Shown: positions 46,359-55,933, counted from the stretch's first letter. The stretch is 64,000 nt of DNA from Nocardia sp. XZ_19_385 (GCF_015355755.1 NZ_JACVEE010000002.1:62001-126000), one strand, 5' to 3'. The notes: generated by a model from the letters alone, not told the origin. Numbers and translations are program-made.

Positions 46359-46751
46359 GGAAAGGACTCTCTCGCGGTGGCATTCCGGTTCGCTGCCCGC
46401 ATCCGGTCGGCTAGAAAGGCCATGCTATCAACACGGACCGACAGGTAGCGTTCGCCCGCGTGCCGCGTCGCCGAGCCGGAACCGGCATTGAACTGGACGA
46501 ATGTCCGGCAGGGGCCTCGGCGGTGCCCCCGCAACCACCCCAGCTTCGTCCCCGCATCGGCCCCGGTGCCGAATACCCGTGAGTCAGAAGCAAATTCACG
46601 GCTAACCATTCTTGTGGCGTGTCGCCGAACCGGTTTGGGCGCGCACACATTGTGTCGCAGGCCACTCCCAGGTATCTTCCATAATTCGAGACCGAATGGT
46701 TTCACAATACGAGGAGCCCGGCCGGGCGCAATGGACAAGGTGGTCCTGGGT
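46359..46751. other. Intergenic region between GyrI-like pair and secreted hydrolase
   Basis: 393 bp with divergent promoters but no gene I can support. ACACA-T-TGTGT (46645-46655) is an 11-bp palindrome about 100 bp before the hydrolase. GAGGAG lies at 46711-46716. Long plus-strand open frames here are low-complexity and end-biased, not family-like. Confidence 0.5.
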
Positions 46752-47759
46752 ATGAGCTTTCGCGCACGTCTGCGCACAGCGACGGCGGTCGCGTTGACCG
46801 CGGTGGCGGTCTGCGCCTCGGCCGGAACCGCCGACGCCGAGGACATCGCCCCCGGCACCACCGCCCAGAGCCTGTTCAACAACACCGGACCGCATCCGGT
46901 CGCGACCACCGTGCGGACCAACCCCTGCCAGGAATCGGTGTTCGGGATGGTGCAGCACGTCGTGGTGCACCTGTTCGGCAATCGCGACGACCTGACCTGT
47001 ACCCAGGCGTTCCCGAACGGGCTGGAGTCGCCGATCGGGGTGAACACCTACTACCCGGCCGACATCGCCGACCTGACGAACGCACCGCTGCTGGTGTTCA
47101 CCGGCGGGATCAATTCCAATCCGGGTATGTACGACGCGCTGGCGCGCCAGTGGGTCAGCCACGGTTTCGTCGTGACGCTCCCCTACGACTACATCAACTC
47201 GCTCGCTTACGTGCCCGCACTCGGCGTCGCGACAGCGATGGTCGCCAACCAGGATCCGAAATCCCCGCTGTACAACAAGATCGACCTGGGTCGCACCGTG
47301 TTCGGCGGACATTCCGCCGGCGGCCAGGCGGCGCTGCAAGCCGGGACGCTGTTTCCACGCGTCGCCGCGGCCATCGATCCGGCGCTCCGGGTGGCGGGCG
47401 TGCTGGCCATCGAACCCGGACCGCTGGCGGTCGGTTCGCTGATAGGCGTACCGACGCTGTTCCTCACCGGCTACAACGATTTCGTAGTCCCCGACTTCGC
47501 CTGGGTGCGTTGGTGGCAGTACAACCTGACCTTCGCCGCACCGGCCTGGATCGCGAATGCCCGTGGGGTCAGTCACTTCTCGCCGGTCGACGGGCTCGAC
47601 GCCTATCTGTCCAGCGGTACCGCGGTGGCCTATCTGCGTTACCTCGCCTTCGGTGAGGAGACCGCCGAACAGTTCTTCGTGGGTCCGAATTGGCTACTGC
47701 CCCACGACAAGACGTACTTCTCTGTACACCGCAATGCCCAGGCCGACGCGCTGTCCTGA
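46752..47759 (+). CDS. Secreted alpha/beta-hydrolase
   Basis: 335 residues with a Sec signal (MSFRARLRTATAVALTAVAV, cleavage likely after GTADA). VFTGGINSNPGMYDAL is the oxyanion loop region, FGGHSAGGQAAL the nucleophile elbow (H-S-A-G-G), YNDFVVPDFAW a candidate acid and GVSHFSPVDG the catalytic His. It resembles chlorophyllase/cutinase-like extracellular hydrolases. ATG at 46752 is preferred for its AAGGTGG; ATG at 46731 would add seven residues. A serine hydrolase follows 28 bp later, probably co-transcribed. Confidence 0.85.
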   Translation: MSFRARLRTATAVALTAVAVCASAGTADAEDIAPGTTAQSLFNNTGPHPVATTVRTNPCQESVFGMVQHVVVHLFGNRDDLTCTQAFPNGLESPIGVNTYYPADIADLTNAPLLVFTGGINSNPGMYDALARQWVSHGFVVTLPYDYINSLAYVPALGVATAMVANQDPKSPLYNKIDLGRTVFGGHSAGGQAALQAGTLFPRVAAAIDPALRVAGVLAIEPGPLAVGSLIGVPTLFLTGYNDFVVPDFAWVRWWQYNLTFAAPAWIANARGVSHFSPVDGLDAYLSSGTAVAYLRYLAFGEETAEQFFVGPNWLLPHDKTYFSVHRNAQADALS

Positions 47760-47787
47760 TCGACTACGACGAAAAGGGTTCTCCCTG

Positions 47788-49170
47788 ATGAAGTTCCGTC
47801 ACGCGGGGGCGGCTGCGCTCGGCGCGGTGCTGATCACTGCCGGGATCGCCGTACCCAGCGCCGCCGACCCCGCGGCGTGCGCCGTTCCGGCTGCGGATCA
47901 GCCGGTTTCGCGCCTGGATCCGGCGTCCGCCGGTTTCGATCCGGCCGCCCTGGACGACGCGATCGGGTTCGGTGCGAGCAAGGGCGCCTACGCGATCCAG
48001 GTGTACCGGCACGGGTGCTTGGTCGGCGACCGGACCGGTACGGGCAACCTGCCGGTGCCGCTGGCCAGCGCGACCAAGGGCGTGACCTCGGTCGCGGTCG
48101 GGCGCGCGATCACCCTGGGCCACTTCGGGCTCGACGATCCGCTGGGCAAGTTCTTCCCGCAGGCCGACGCCGCGCACGCGGCGCTGACCGTGCGGCAGGT
48201 GCTGAATCAAACCACCGGACTGCGGTTCAGCTGGGCCGCAGATATCGCCGGCATCGCCACCGACGAGATCTCCCAGACCCTGAACACACCGTTCGCCTTC
48301 GAACCCGGCAGCACCTTCCAGTACGGCCAGGCGGTGCTGGTGCTGCTGCCACGCATCATCGAACTCACCACCGGACTGGACTTCCAGGACTTCGTGCAGC
48401 GGGAAGTCATGGCCCCCTTGGGTATTGCCCGGGACCAGTGGGTCTGGCTGCGGGATCGCAGCGGCCACACCGCCGTCAACGGCGGCTTGGCCATGCGCGC
48501 CGACGATCTGGCCCGCTTCGGGCTGCTGATGTTGCGCGAAGGCCGTTGGGGTGAGCGGCAATTGGTCGACCCCGGTTATATCCAGCAGGCGGTGCGGCCG
48601 ACCGAGGCCAACGGCGGCTACGGATTCCTGTTCTGGCTCAACGCCGGTGACTCGTACAAGACGGCGACGGTGCCCACCGCGAAGACCTTCCAGCATCCGA
48701 TGTTCCCCGGCGCGCCTCGCGACCTGTACGCCTTCGTCGGCGCACTCGGTCAGTTCACCGTGGTGATTCCGAGCCGGGATCTCGTGATCGTGCGGCTAGG
48801 CGTGCCCGGCGGTATCGATCTGAACAATGTGCAGACCTCGCTGGCGGCCGAATCCAACCCGGACAACAAGGAATTCATCCGCCGGGTCGCCGCGGCCGTC
48901 ACCGATGTTCCGGCCGCACCCTTCGACTCGCCCTACAACTATCCCGACAGCTTCGGCCCGGTGCTCGGCAGCCTGGACGATCTGGCGTTCTGGACCGACC
49001 CGGAGCACCTGCTGTCGATCCTGTTCGGTGCCGGACCGTACGCGCCGTCGAACTGCAACGTGCTGTGGTGCAACGGAAAAATCCTGCCGCAGGACATCTT
49101 CGCCGCCATGCTCGACAGCGGATCGCAGGTGCTCAACGCGCTATTGGGGCTGCAGCACGGGACCCGATAG
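47788..49170 (+). CDS. Secreted beta-lactamase-fold serine hydrolase
   Basis: 460 residues with a Sec signal (MKFRHAGAAALGAVLITAGI, cleavage near PSAADP). PLASATKGVTS carries the S-x-x-K motif, FQYGQAVLVLL the Tyr of the Y-x-N-type motif, and LTVRQVLNQTTGL is the esterase/class C signature region. Similar to EstB-type esterases and D-aminopeptidase-like proteins. A C-terminal extension contains two cysteines (NCNVLWCNG). AAAAGGG upstream of the ATG. The end overlaps the convergent AraC gene by 38 bp. Confidence 0.88.
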   Translation: MKFRHAGAAALGAVLITAGIAVPSAADPAACAVPAADQPVSRLDPASAGFDPAALDDAIGFGASKGAYAIQVYRHGCLVGDRTGTGNLPVPLASATKGVTSVAVGRAITLGHFGLDDPLGKFFPQADAAHAALTVRQVLNQTTGLRFSWAADIAGIATDEISQTLNTPFAFEPGSTFQYGQAVLVLLPRIIELTTGLDFQDFVQREVMAPLGIARDQWVWLRDRSGHTAVNGGLAMRADDLARFGLLMLREGRWGERQLVDPGYIQQAVRPTEANGGYGFLFWLNAGDSYKTATVPTAKTFQHPMFPGAPRDLYAFVGALGQFTVVIPSRDLVIVRLGVPGGIDLNNVQTSLAAESNPDNKEFIRRVAAAVTDVPAAPFDSPYNYPDSFGPVLGSLDDLAFWTDPEHLLSILFGAGPYAPSNCNVLWCNGKILPQDIFAAMLDSGSQVLNALLGLQHGTR

Positions 49171-50113
49171 GGTTGCGGCGCACCGCGCCCGGGGAGCATC
49201 CGACCACCCGTTTGAAGGCGCGGCTGAAGGCCGCCTCGGACTGGTAGCCGAGGCGGTGTGCGAGTTCGCCGAGCCCGATGTCCTCGCGTTCCAGGCTGGT
49301 TTGCGCGACGTGCATGCGCCAGCGGGTCAGGTACTGCATGGCGGGTTCGCCGACGAGTTCGGTGAAGCGGGCGGCGAAGGCCGAGCGGGACATCGCCGCC
49401 TCCGATGCCAGCGCCGACAGCGTCCAGGCGCGGGCCGGGTCGCGGTGGATCATCGCGATGGCCGGGCCGATGCGCGGATCCTGTAGCGCGCCGAGCCAGC
49501 CGGTTCGGGCGGCCGGATCCTCCTCGATCCAGGAGCGGATGGCCTGGATGACCAGGATGTCGGCAAGCCGGGTGATCACCGTCTCGCCGCCGGGGCGAAG
49601 CTGTTTCGCCTCTGCCGCAATGAATCTCAGGGTCGCGTCGATCCACGCGCCCTGCGGTGAGTCGGTGCGGCGGACGCGGATCACCTCGGGTAGCAGCTCG
49701 AGCAGATGCCGGGCGGCCGGATCGTCGAAACGCACCGCACCGCAGATCACCGTCGCGGGTGTGCCACCACCGCCGTGGCGCAGGATCTCGTAGCGCTCAC
49801 TCACCAATTCCCTTGGCAACGCGTCCAATGCGGTCCCGTGCACGCCCGGTGCGCTGGCCAGCAGGTGGCCCGCGCCGTGCGGGACCAGAGCCAGGTCACC
49901 GGCGGAAAGCCATTGGCCGCCAGCGGGTTCCACCTCCAGCCAGCAGGTGCCCTCGGCCACGAAATGGAACATCACGCATTCCGGCCAGACCGGCAGGGCC
50001 ACTCCCCAGGGCTCGGTGAAATCCGAGCGCCCGTAGAAGACACCGCTCATCCGCAGCAGGTGCAGGGCTTGCCCCAGCGAATCCGCAGACCGCCATACCG
50101 GTTCGACTTGCAT
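49133..50113 (-). CDS. AraC family transcriptional regulator
   Basis: 326 residues. N-terminal cupin (about 20-180: GWLEVEPAGG-type strand, LSAGDLALVPHGAGH) for ligand sensing and a C-terminal pair of HTHs (WTLSALASEAAMSRSAFAARFTELVG and IGLGELAHRLGYQSEAAFSRAFKRVVG). ATG at 50113. Divergent from the NmrA-like gene at 50260; such cupin-AraC proteins often control an adjacent oxidoreductase. Tail overlaps the serine hydrolase. Confidence 0.9.
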   Translation of the reverse strand: MQVEPVWRSADSLGQALHLLRMSGVFYGRSDFTEPWGVALPVWPECVMFHFVAEGTCWLEVEPAGGQWLSAGDLALVPHGAGHLLASAPGVHGTALDALPRELVSERYEILRHGGGGTPATVICGAVRFDDPAARHLLELLPEVIRVRRTDSPQGAWIDATLRFIAAEAKQLRPGGETVITRLADILVIQAIRSWIEEDPAARTGWLGALQDPRIGPAIAMIHRDPARAWTLSALASEAAMSRSAFAARFTELVGEPAMQYLTRWRMHVAQTSLEREDIGLGELAHRLGYQSEAAFSRAFKRVVGCSPGAVRRNPIGSRAAAPIAR

Positions 50114-50259
50114 GCTCCCAGTATGTGAGCCGGGGATAGCGAACGTCCATGAGCCCGGACGATCGGGCATGAAATGCCGACGAACAGCCATGGTGCGTCC
50201 AGTTTTCAGGACCAACACTGGATGTCAGGCAATCACTCTCAACTCCGAGGAGCTCCCTG

Positions 50260-50910
50260 ATGAAGGTTTTGGTAGTCGGTGCGACCGGTGGATCCGGCCG
50301 CGCCACCGTCGACCATCTGCTGTCCGCCGGCCATGAGGTCACCGCGTTCACCCGTAGCCCGGGCGGCACGAAACAGCCGCGACTGAGCTACGCGATCGGC
50401 GATGCCATGAAACCGGCCGATCTCGATCGCGCCGTCGCCGATCACGACGCGGTGGTCGTGATCCTCGGCATCAGCGAAAATCCCATGCGGGTACGGCTTC
50501 TCGGGCCGAGTCACACCCCGAAGGACGTGCGGTCGCAGGGCACCGGCAACGTCATCGAGGCCATGCGCAACCATGGCGTGCGGAAACTGGTGGTGCAGAC
50601 CGCATTCGGCGTCGGCGAGTCCAAGCCCGGGCTGACCCGCACCAATCGCCTGTTCTACAAGTTGATTCTGGCGCCGCAGATCGACGACACCGAGCGCCAG
50701 GAAGCGCTGGTGCGGTCGAGCGGACTGGACTGGGTGCTGGTGCGACCGGTCAATCTCACCGATGAACCGCACGACGGTATGCCGTCGGATGCCGCGAAGC
50801 CGGTGCTGCACACGGTGTCTCGCGCCAGCGTCGGCCGGTTCAACGCCCATGCTGTCGACAACGCGGAGCTGGTCGGCAAGGCCGTGACGCTCTCCACGAA
50901 AGTCGGCTGA
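50260..50910 (+). CDS. NAD(P)-binding NmrA/SDR-like protein
   Basis: 216 residues, Rossmann fold of the atypical SDR type: MKVLVVGATGGSGRATVDHLL (G-x-x-G-x-x-G), VTAFTRSP determines NADP preference, and DHDAVVVILG, GVRKLVVQTAFG and LDWVLVRPVNLTDEP follow. No catalytic Tyr-x3-Lys, so a redox sensor or flavin-reductase-like role is possible. Probably the main target of the divergent AraC regulator. Confidence 0.85.
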   Translation: MKVLVVGATGGSGRATVDHLLSAGHEVTAFTRSPGGTKQPRLSYAIGDAMKPADLDRAVADHDAVVVILGISENPMRVRLLGPSHTPKDVRSQGTGNVIEAMRNHGVRKLVVQTAFGVGESKPGLTRTNRLFYKLILAPQIDDTERQEALVRSSGLDWVLVRPVNLTDEPHDGMPSDAAKPVLHTVSRASVGRFNAHAVDNAELVGKAVTLSTKVG

Positions 50911-50921
50911 CCGCCAGGAGA

Positions 50922-50947
50922 GAGGCCCGGATTCCGGACCGGGCCTC
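50922..50947. terminator. Convergent-gene terminator hairpin
   Basis: GAGGCCCGG-8-CCGGGCCTC, a perfect 9-bp GC stem with loop ATTCCGGA, filling the 42-bp gap between convergent genes; it can serve both strands. Confidence 0.75.
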
Positions 50948-50952
50948 GAACC

Positions 50953-51516
50953 CTACTTCTTCGACTCCGCTTCTTCGGAGATCCCCTCCAGGAAATCACC
51001 CAGGTCACCGGGGTTGCGGGAGGTGATGAGCGTCCAACCGTCCTCCGGCGAACGCACCACCGACTCGTCCACCCACTTGCCCCCGGCATTGGTGATGTCG
51101 GTGCGCACGGACTGATACGAGGTCAACGTCTTCCCCGCCACCAGTCCCGCCTCCACCAGCAGCCAGGGCCCGTGGCAGATCGCCGCGATCGGCTTGCCCG
51201 CTTCGGCGAAGCCCTTGGCCAGCGCCACCGCCCGGTCCTCGAGCCGCAGCTTGTCCGCGTTCACGGTCCCGCCGGGCACCAGCAGCACCTCGAAATTCTC
51301 GGCCCGCACGTCATCGAGGGAGGTATCGGGCTGCAACACGTCATCGGGGTGCACATCGTGCCGGAACGTCTGCACGCCCTCGTTCTTCGGCGCCGCGTGG
51401 ATCACCTGAGCGCCCAGCGCCCGCAGCTGCCCGAGCGGCACCACCAGCTCATCGCGTTCCACCCCGGTGTTCGAGGTGACGATCAGTACCCGGACGCCCT
51501 CCAGCCGACCCGACAT
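50953..51516 (-). CDS. DJ-1/PfpI family protein
   Basis: 187 residues, type 1 glutamine-amidotransferase-like fold. AAICHGPWLLVEAG carries the nucleophilic Cys in the strand-helix elbow with adjacent His, VLLVPGG lies earlier, and LVEAGLVAGKTLTSYQSVRTDI follows, closely matching the PfpI/YhbO group (deglycase or chaperone-like stress proteins). The C-terminus ends acidic/basic (EEAESKK). GGGAG about 8 nt before the ATG. Shares strand with ppnP but lies 85 bp downstream of it. Confidence 0.9.
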   Translation of the reverse strand: MSGRLEGVRVLIVTSNTGVERDELVVPLGQLRALGAQVIHAAPKNEGVQTFRHDVHPDDVLQPDTSLDDVRAENFEVLLVPGGTVNADKLRLEDRAVALAKGFAEAGKPIAAICHGPWLLVEAGLVAGKTLTSYQSVRTDITNAGGKWVDESVVRSPEDGWTLITSRNPGDLGDFLEGISEEAESKK

Positions 51517-51601
51517 GAGCAGCTCCCTTCCGATTGCGGAGAAGACTCTTCGAGCATGCCGCGATCGGCGGAGGTTAAACCTGCCCGGGCCGGTGTGCGG
51601 C

Positions 51602-51913
51602 CTAGCCGAAGTGGCAGACGTAGTGGACGGTGTCGAGGACCTCGATCTGGAAGGAGCTGTCGCCCGGCACCTTGAAGGACTCGCCGCCGCGGTAGGTGAC
51701 CGGCTCGGTTTCGCCCGCCAGGGTCACCTTGCACTCGCCCTCGATGAGCTCCATGATCTCCGGCGCGCCGGTGGTGAAGGTCAGGGTGGCGGGCAGGATG
51801 ACGCCGACCGACTTGCTGGTGCCGTCGGCCAGGGTCAGGGCGTGGCTGACGCACTTTCCGTCGAAGTACACATTGGCCTTCTTGGCCACACTGACGTTCT
51901 CGAACTGCGCCAT
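51602..51913 (-). CDS. ppnP: Pyrimidine/purine nucleoside phosphorylase PpnP
   Basis: 103-residue single-cupin enzyme (formerly DUF1255/YaiE) that phosphorolyses diverse nucleosides. [33 protein letters not shown] is the family opening, [14 protein letters not shown] and [16 protein letters not shown] give the cupin motifs, and the end HYVCHFG is close to the E. coli YHCHYG-type tail. AAAGAG upstream of the ATG. Confidence 0.93.
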   Translation of the reverse strand: MAQFENVSVAKKANVYFDGKCVSHALTLADGTSKSVGVILPATLTFTTGAPEIMELIEGECKVTLAGETEPVTYRGGESFKVPGDSSFQIEVLDTVHYVCHFG

Positions 51914-51979
51914 GATCTCTTTCCCGAGGTTGATAGTGAGCCGTCAGCTTACCCAGGGCTGCCGAACGTACCCTGATGT

Positions 51980-53548
51980 ATGTCCTTGTCACGGCGCGCA
52001 CTGCTGGCGTTCGGCATCGCCGGTCTGGCCGGTGCGGCGACCGCCAGTAGTGGGCTGTTCCCGGCGCCGCGCTGGCGCGGAACGTATCCGTTCGCACTCG
52101 GCGTGGCCTCCGGGGATCCGCTGCCCGACGGGGTGGTGCTGTGGACGCGGCTGGCCCCGGATCCGCTCGCGCCGGACGGGCTCGGCGGGATGCCGCGACA
52201 TCCGGTGACCGTGGAGTACGAGGTCGCGCACGACGAGGACTTCCGGCAGGTCGTCACCCGCGGCGCCGCGGTCGCGACCCGTGACCTCGGGCACAGCGTG
52301 CATCCGGAAGTCCGCGGGCTGGAACCGGATCGCTGGTACTTCTATCGCTTTCGAGCGGGCTCGGCGATCTCGCCGATCGGGCGCACCCGCACCGCTCCGG
52401 CCGCCGGAACCGCCACGGCGCGAATACGTTTGGCGGTCGCGTCCTGCCAGTCCTGGGCGTCGGGGTACTACACCGCCTATGAGCATCTGAGTCGCGAGGA
52501 CGTCGACCTGGTGCTGCATCTGGGCGACTACATCTACGAGCGCGCGTGGAATCACCGGCGGGAAGGCGCCGCACCGCAGACGTTTTCGCGCGGGGAAGCC
52601 GTCGACCTGCGCGGCTACCGCTTGCGCTACGCCCAGGCCAAGGCCGAGCTGCCGCTACAAGCCGCGCATGCCGCATTTCCCTGGCTGGTCACCATGGACG
52701 ATCACGAGATCGACAACAACTGGGCGGGCGACAATCCCGGCCTCGGCTTCGACATCGCTTTGCTCCCAACGCTTTTCCAGCGTCGCCGGGCGGACGCTTT
52801 CCAGGCCATGTACGAGCATCAGCCGCTGCGCCTGGCACAGATCCCATCGGGCCCGGATATGCGCCTGCACCGCCGCTACCGTTTCGGCGACCTCGCCGAC
52901 GTCACCATGCTCGACACCCGCCAGTACCGCTCCCAGATCCCCTGCAGCCAGAACCCGGTCATCGGCTGCGATGAGCGTTTCGATACCGACCGCACCATTC
53001 TCGGGGCGGCGCAGCGCGAGTGGCTGATCGACGGATTCACCGAATCGCCCGCACGCTGGCAGATTTTGGGGAATCAGGTGGCCATGAGCGAGGTCGACAC
53101 CGATCCCGGCCCCGAGGTCCGGGTCTCCACCGACGCCTGGGACGGCTACGTCGCCGACCGCAACACCGTGCTCGGCGCGGCCGCCGAGCGGCACGTCGGC
53201 AATCTCGTCGTCCTGACCGGCGACAAGCACGAGCATTGCGCGGGCAACCTCCGCAGTGATTTCGACCACCCCGAATCCCCGGTGGTCGGAGCCGAATTCA
53301 CCGGCTCGTCGATCACCACCAACGGCAATGGCGCCGACATGACCGAGCACGGTCGCCGGCTGCTCGCCGCCAACCCGGACCTGAAGTTCTTCAACGCCCA
53401 GCGCGGCTATCTGCACCTGACGCTGGAGAAATCTTTGTGCCGCACCGACTTCCGCGTGGTCCCCTTCGTCACCCGACCGGGCGCGCCGATACAGACGCGC
53501 GCGAGCTACATCGTGGAAGACGGAATCCCCGGCACTACCGAGGCTTGA
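51980..53548 (+). CDS. PhoD-type alkaline phosphatase
   Basis: Secreted Ca/Fe-dependent phosphodiesterase/phosphatase, 522 residues. Tat signal with SRRALLAFG at the start. An N-terminal PhoD_N beta domain (FALGVASGDPLPDGVVLWTRLAP) precedes the metallophosphatase domain: ASCQSW, LHLGDYIYE, TMDDHEIDNNW, QVAMSE and LTGDKHEHCAG are the metal-ligand blocks. Expected to release phosphate outside the cell, usually under Pho control; no Pho box could be placed in the short upstream gap. Confidence 0.93.
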   Translation: MSLSRRALLAFGIAGLAGAATASSGLFPAPRWRGTYPFALGVASGDPLPDGVVLWTRLAPDPLAPDGLGGMPRHPVTVEYEVAHDEDFRQVVTRGAAVATRDLGHSVHPEVRGLEPDRWYFYRFRAGSAISPIGRTRTAPAAGTATARIRLAVASCQSWASGYYTAYEHLSREDVDLVLHLGDYIYERAWNHRREGAAPQTFSRGEAVDLRGYRLRYAQAKAELPLQAAHAAFPWLVTMDDHEIDNNWAGDNPGLGFDIALLPTLFQRRRADAFQAMYEHQPLRLAQIPSGPDMRLHRRYRFGDLADVTMLDTRQYRSQIPCSQNPVIGCDERFDTDRTILGAAQREWLIDGFTESPARWQILGNQVAMSEVDTDPGPEVRVSTDAWDGYVADRNTVLGAAAERHVGNLVVLTGDKHEHCAGNLRSDFDHPESPVVGAEFTGSSITTNGNGADMTEHGRRLLAANPDLKFFNAQRGYLHLTLEKSLCRTDFRVVPFVTRPGAPIQTRASYIVEDGIPGTTEA

Positions 53549-53681
53549 AGTTTGCGAGATCGCGGAGCCGCGATCGTTTCCCCTTCTAAAGGTATAGCGC
53601 ACCTGGGGGCTTGCGGCAAGACCCCGGTCGTGCCGCAGAATTGCCCGCCTAAGCCAGAACCTGCGAGTTGGGAGTTAACGA

Positions 53682-55220
53682 GTGACGGATATCGACGTGA
53701 TCATCGTGGGTGCTGGTCCGGCCGGACTGACCTTGGCCGCAGAGCTGAGCCTGGCCGGGGTGCGGCCGCTGGTGCTGGAGAAGCACCTGGTGCCGCGGGA
53801 GACTCAGAAGGCCAGCGGCATCGGCGGGCGGATCCTGGATCACCTGCGCTTCCGCGGGCTGCTGGGCCGGTTCGAGGAACTCAGCAGCGATCCGCACATC
53901 GCGCCGCGGTTCCCGTTCGGCACGCTGCAACTGGACCTCACCCAGCTGACCGATTCCCCGATGCACGCGATGCCGATCGCGCAGTGGGAAATCGAGCGAC
54001 TACTCGACGCGCACTCTCGCGACCTGGGCGCCGAGATCCGCCGCGGCCACGAGGTCCTCGGTGTCCGCCAGGACGACGACACGGTGACCGCGGAAGTGCG
54101 CGGACCGGACGGCACGTACGAGGTGACTGCCCGCTACCTGGCGGGTTGCGACGGCGGCCGCAGCCGCATCCGCGAGCTGGCCGGAATCGAGTTCCCCGGC
54201 ACCACCTATCCGGAGGTCAACCGGCTCGCGCAGGTCACGCTGCCGGCGCCGGTGCGGTTGCTCGACAACGGTGACATCGACGTGCCCGGGCTGGGCGTGG
54301 TCCATGCGGGCTTCACCCGGCTGGACACCGGTGTGTTCGCGTTCGCGACCGACCCCGCGTCCGGGGTCACCAGCCTGATGACCACCGAGAACGAAACCAC
54401 CGAATACGACGACGAGGAGCCGTTGACCCTGGCCGAGCTCAGCGCCAGCGTGCGCCGGGTGCTCGGCGTGGACCTGCCGATGGCGGATCCGAAGCGACTG
54501 TCGCGCTTCACCTTCAAGGATCGGCAGGCTGAAAGCTACCGCGCGGGACGCATCCTGCTGGCCGGCGACGCCGCGCACCTGCTCCCCGCCACCGGCACCG
54601 CGCTCAACGTCGGCATGCTCGACTCGGTCAACCTCGCGTGGAAGCTGGCCGCCGACGTGCAGGGCTGGGCGCCGGCCGGCCTGGTGGACACCTACCACGA
54701 CGAACGCCACTTCGCCGGGGCGCGCGCCCGGCTGCAGACCCGGGCCCAGGTGGCGCTGCGACGCGGCCGGGACGAGGCCGACGAGGCACTTCGGCAGGTC
54801 ATCCAGGAACTGCTGCAAGACGAGCCGGCGCTGCGCCGGATGGGCGCCCTGGTCGGCCACTCCGACATTCGCTACCCGATGCCGGGGTCTGATCGCAACG
54901 CGCTGACCGGTGCCTTCGCCCCCGATCTCACGCTGCACACCGAGCAGGGCACGACGAGTGTCGCCGAATTCATGCACGCCGGTCGGCCCGTCTTCCTCGA
55001 TCTCGCCGATCGCCCGGAGCTCCGTGCGATCGCCCAGGAGTGGGCGCCTCGCATCGACATCCACGCGGCCAAGGCCGACGATCAGCCCGCCGATGGCCTG
55101 CTGATCCGCCCGGACGGCCACATCGCCTGGGCCGCGACGATCGGCGAGTCCGCCGACACCGCCGCGGCGACGATGCGCGATGCGCTGGAGTACTGGTTCG
55201 GCTCAGCGGTCGGCGCGTAA
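53682..55220 (+). CDS. FAD-dependent aromatic monooxygenase
   Basis: 512 residues, group A flavoprotein hydroxylase (PheA/TfdB/Rox-like). VIIVGAGPAGLTLAAELSL (about 5-23) binds FAD, GCDGGRSRIRELAG is the DG motif, and LLAGDAAHLLPATGTALNVG is the GD motif. The C-terminal thioredoxin-like domain (about 400-512) is typical of polyketide-tailoring and rifampicin monooxygenases. GTG start at 53682. No biosynthetic cluster is around it, so detoxification or catabolism is likelier than biosynthesis. Overlaps the next convergent gene by 18 bp. Confidence 0.9.
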   Translation: MTDIDVIIVGAGPAGLTLAAELSLAGVRPLVLEKHLVPRETQKASGIGGRILDHLRFRGLLGRFEELSSDPHIAPRFPFGTLQLDLTQLTDSPMHAMPIAQWEIERLLDAHSRDLGAEIRRGHEVLGVRQDDDTVTAEVRGPDGTYEVTARYLAGCDGGRSRIRELAGIEFPGTTYPEVNRLAQVTLPAPVRLLDNGDIDVPGLGVVHAGFTRLDTGVFAFATDPASGVTSLMTTENETTEYDDEEPLTLAELSASVRRVLGVDLPMADPKRLSRFTFKDRQAESYRAGRILLAGDAAHLLPATGTALNVGMLDSVNLAWKLAADVQGWAPAGLVDTYHDERHFAGARARLQTRAQVALRRGRDEADEALRQVIQELLQDEPALRRMGALVGHSDIRYPMPGSDRNALTGAFAPDLTLHTEQGTTSVAEFMHAGRPVFLDLADRPELRAIAQEWAPRIDIHAAKADDQPADGLLIRPDGHIAWAATIGESADTAAATMRDALEYWFGSAVGA

Positions 55221-55790
55221 TCCCACCCGCCCCAGCACATTCGGCTCGGCCATCGGCAGCAATGCCACCAGGATGGCCGCGCCGGTCAGTGGGAGAAAGT
55301 CCAGACTGAACGCCGAGAGGAGGATGCCCGCCAGCAGCAGCGGCGGGCTCCACCAGGGCAGCAGCTTGCGCCGGGCCAGCAGTACCGTGAGCACGACCAG
55401 TCCCAGGAAGAACAGCTGCGGAAGGACGGTATAGAAGAGCGGGCGGACGCCGGGAATATCGGAGAACTGGTTGCTCAGGCGCGACATGTCGGCCTTGTTC
55501 TCGGCCAGCGCCGCGAAGGAGATGTCCGCGGTGAACTGAACGATGGTGGCGCCCAAGCCGATCAGGGTCAGTCCCACGGTCCCGTCGCGCCAGCGGCTCG
55601 GCGGGAGTTCCCGGCTCAGGTTCAGGACCACCGGAATGAACAGCACCATGCCGAGCAGACCGAAGAGGTGGGCGGCCTGCCAGTCCGGGCCGGGGCCGTA
55701 ATGCCCGTCGGCGCGCCCCGCGAGCCGGATGACGCCGTAGCCGGCGATGCACAGCGGCGCGGAGAACAAGAGCAGCCCTGGAAGTTTCAC
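55203..55790 (-). CDS. Multi-pass membrane protein of unknown function
   Basis: About 195 residues with five to six predicted transmembrane helices: LPGLLLFSAPLCIAGYGVI, AHLFGLLGMVLFIPVVLNL, VGLTLIGLGATIVQFTA, LPQLFFLGLVVLTVLLA and PLLLAGILLSAFSLDFL. A loop with NKADMSRLSNQFSDIPG lies in the middle. Start GTG at 55790 chosen because the upstream 36 codons are Gly/Pro-rich and cross a perfect palindrome. No family recognised. Confidence 0.7.
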   Translation of the reverse strand: MKLPGLLLFSAPLCIAGYGVIRLAGRADGHYGPGPDWQAAHLFGLLGMVLFIPVVLNLSRELPPSRWRDGTVGLTLIGLGATIVQFTADISFAALAENKADMSRLSNQFSDIPGVRPLFYTVLPQLFFLGLVVLTVLLARRKLLPWWSPPLLLAGILLSAFSLDFLPLTGAAILVALLPMAEPNVLGRVGLRADR

Positions 55791-55852
55791 AGCGCCGATC
55801 GTCGCAAGCCGGGGCCGTGCCGCGCCTCCGGGAAGACCCTGATCTTGGCTGT

Positions 55853-55868
55853 TTAGGCCATGGCCTAA
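55853..55868. promoter_or_regulatory. Perfect 16-bp palindrome (operator candidate)
   Basis: TTAGGCCATGGCCTAA lies between the leftward membrane protein and the rightward small ORF plus winged-helix regulator, 63 bp from the first start and 66 bp from the second. A dimeric regulator, perhaps the one encoded at 56181, is the likely ligand. Confidence 0.65.
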
Positions 55869-55933
55869 TGGTGGTGCGCTAGGTGCCCCCTGGTTCATAC
55901 GCTGCTCATCGGAAGCTAACCAGGAGGCTGAAA

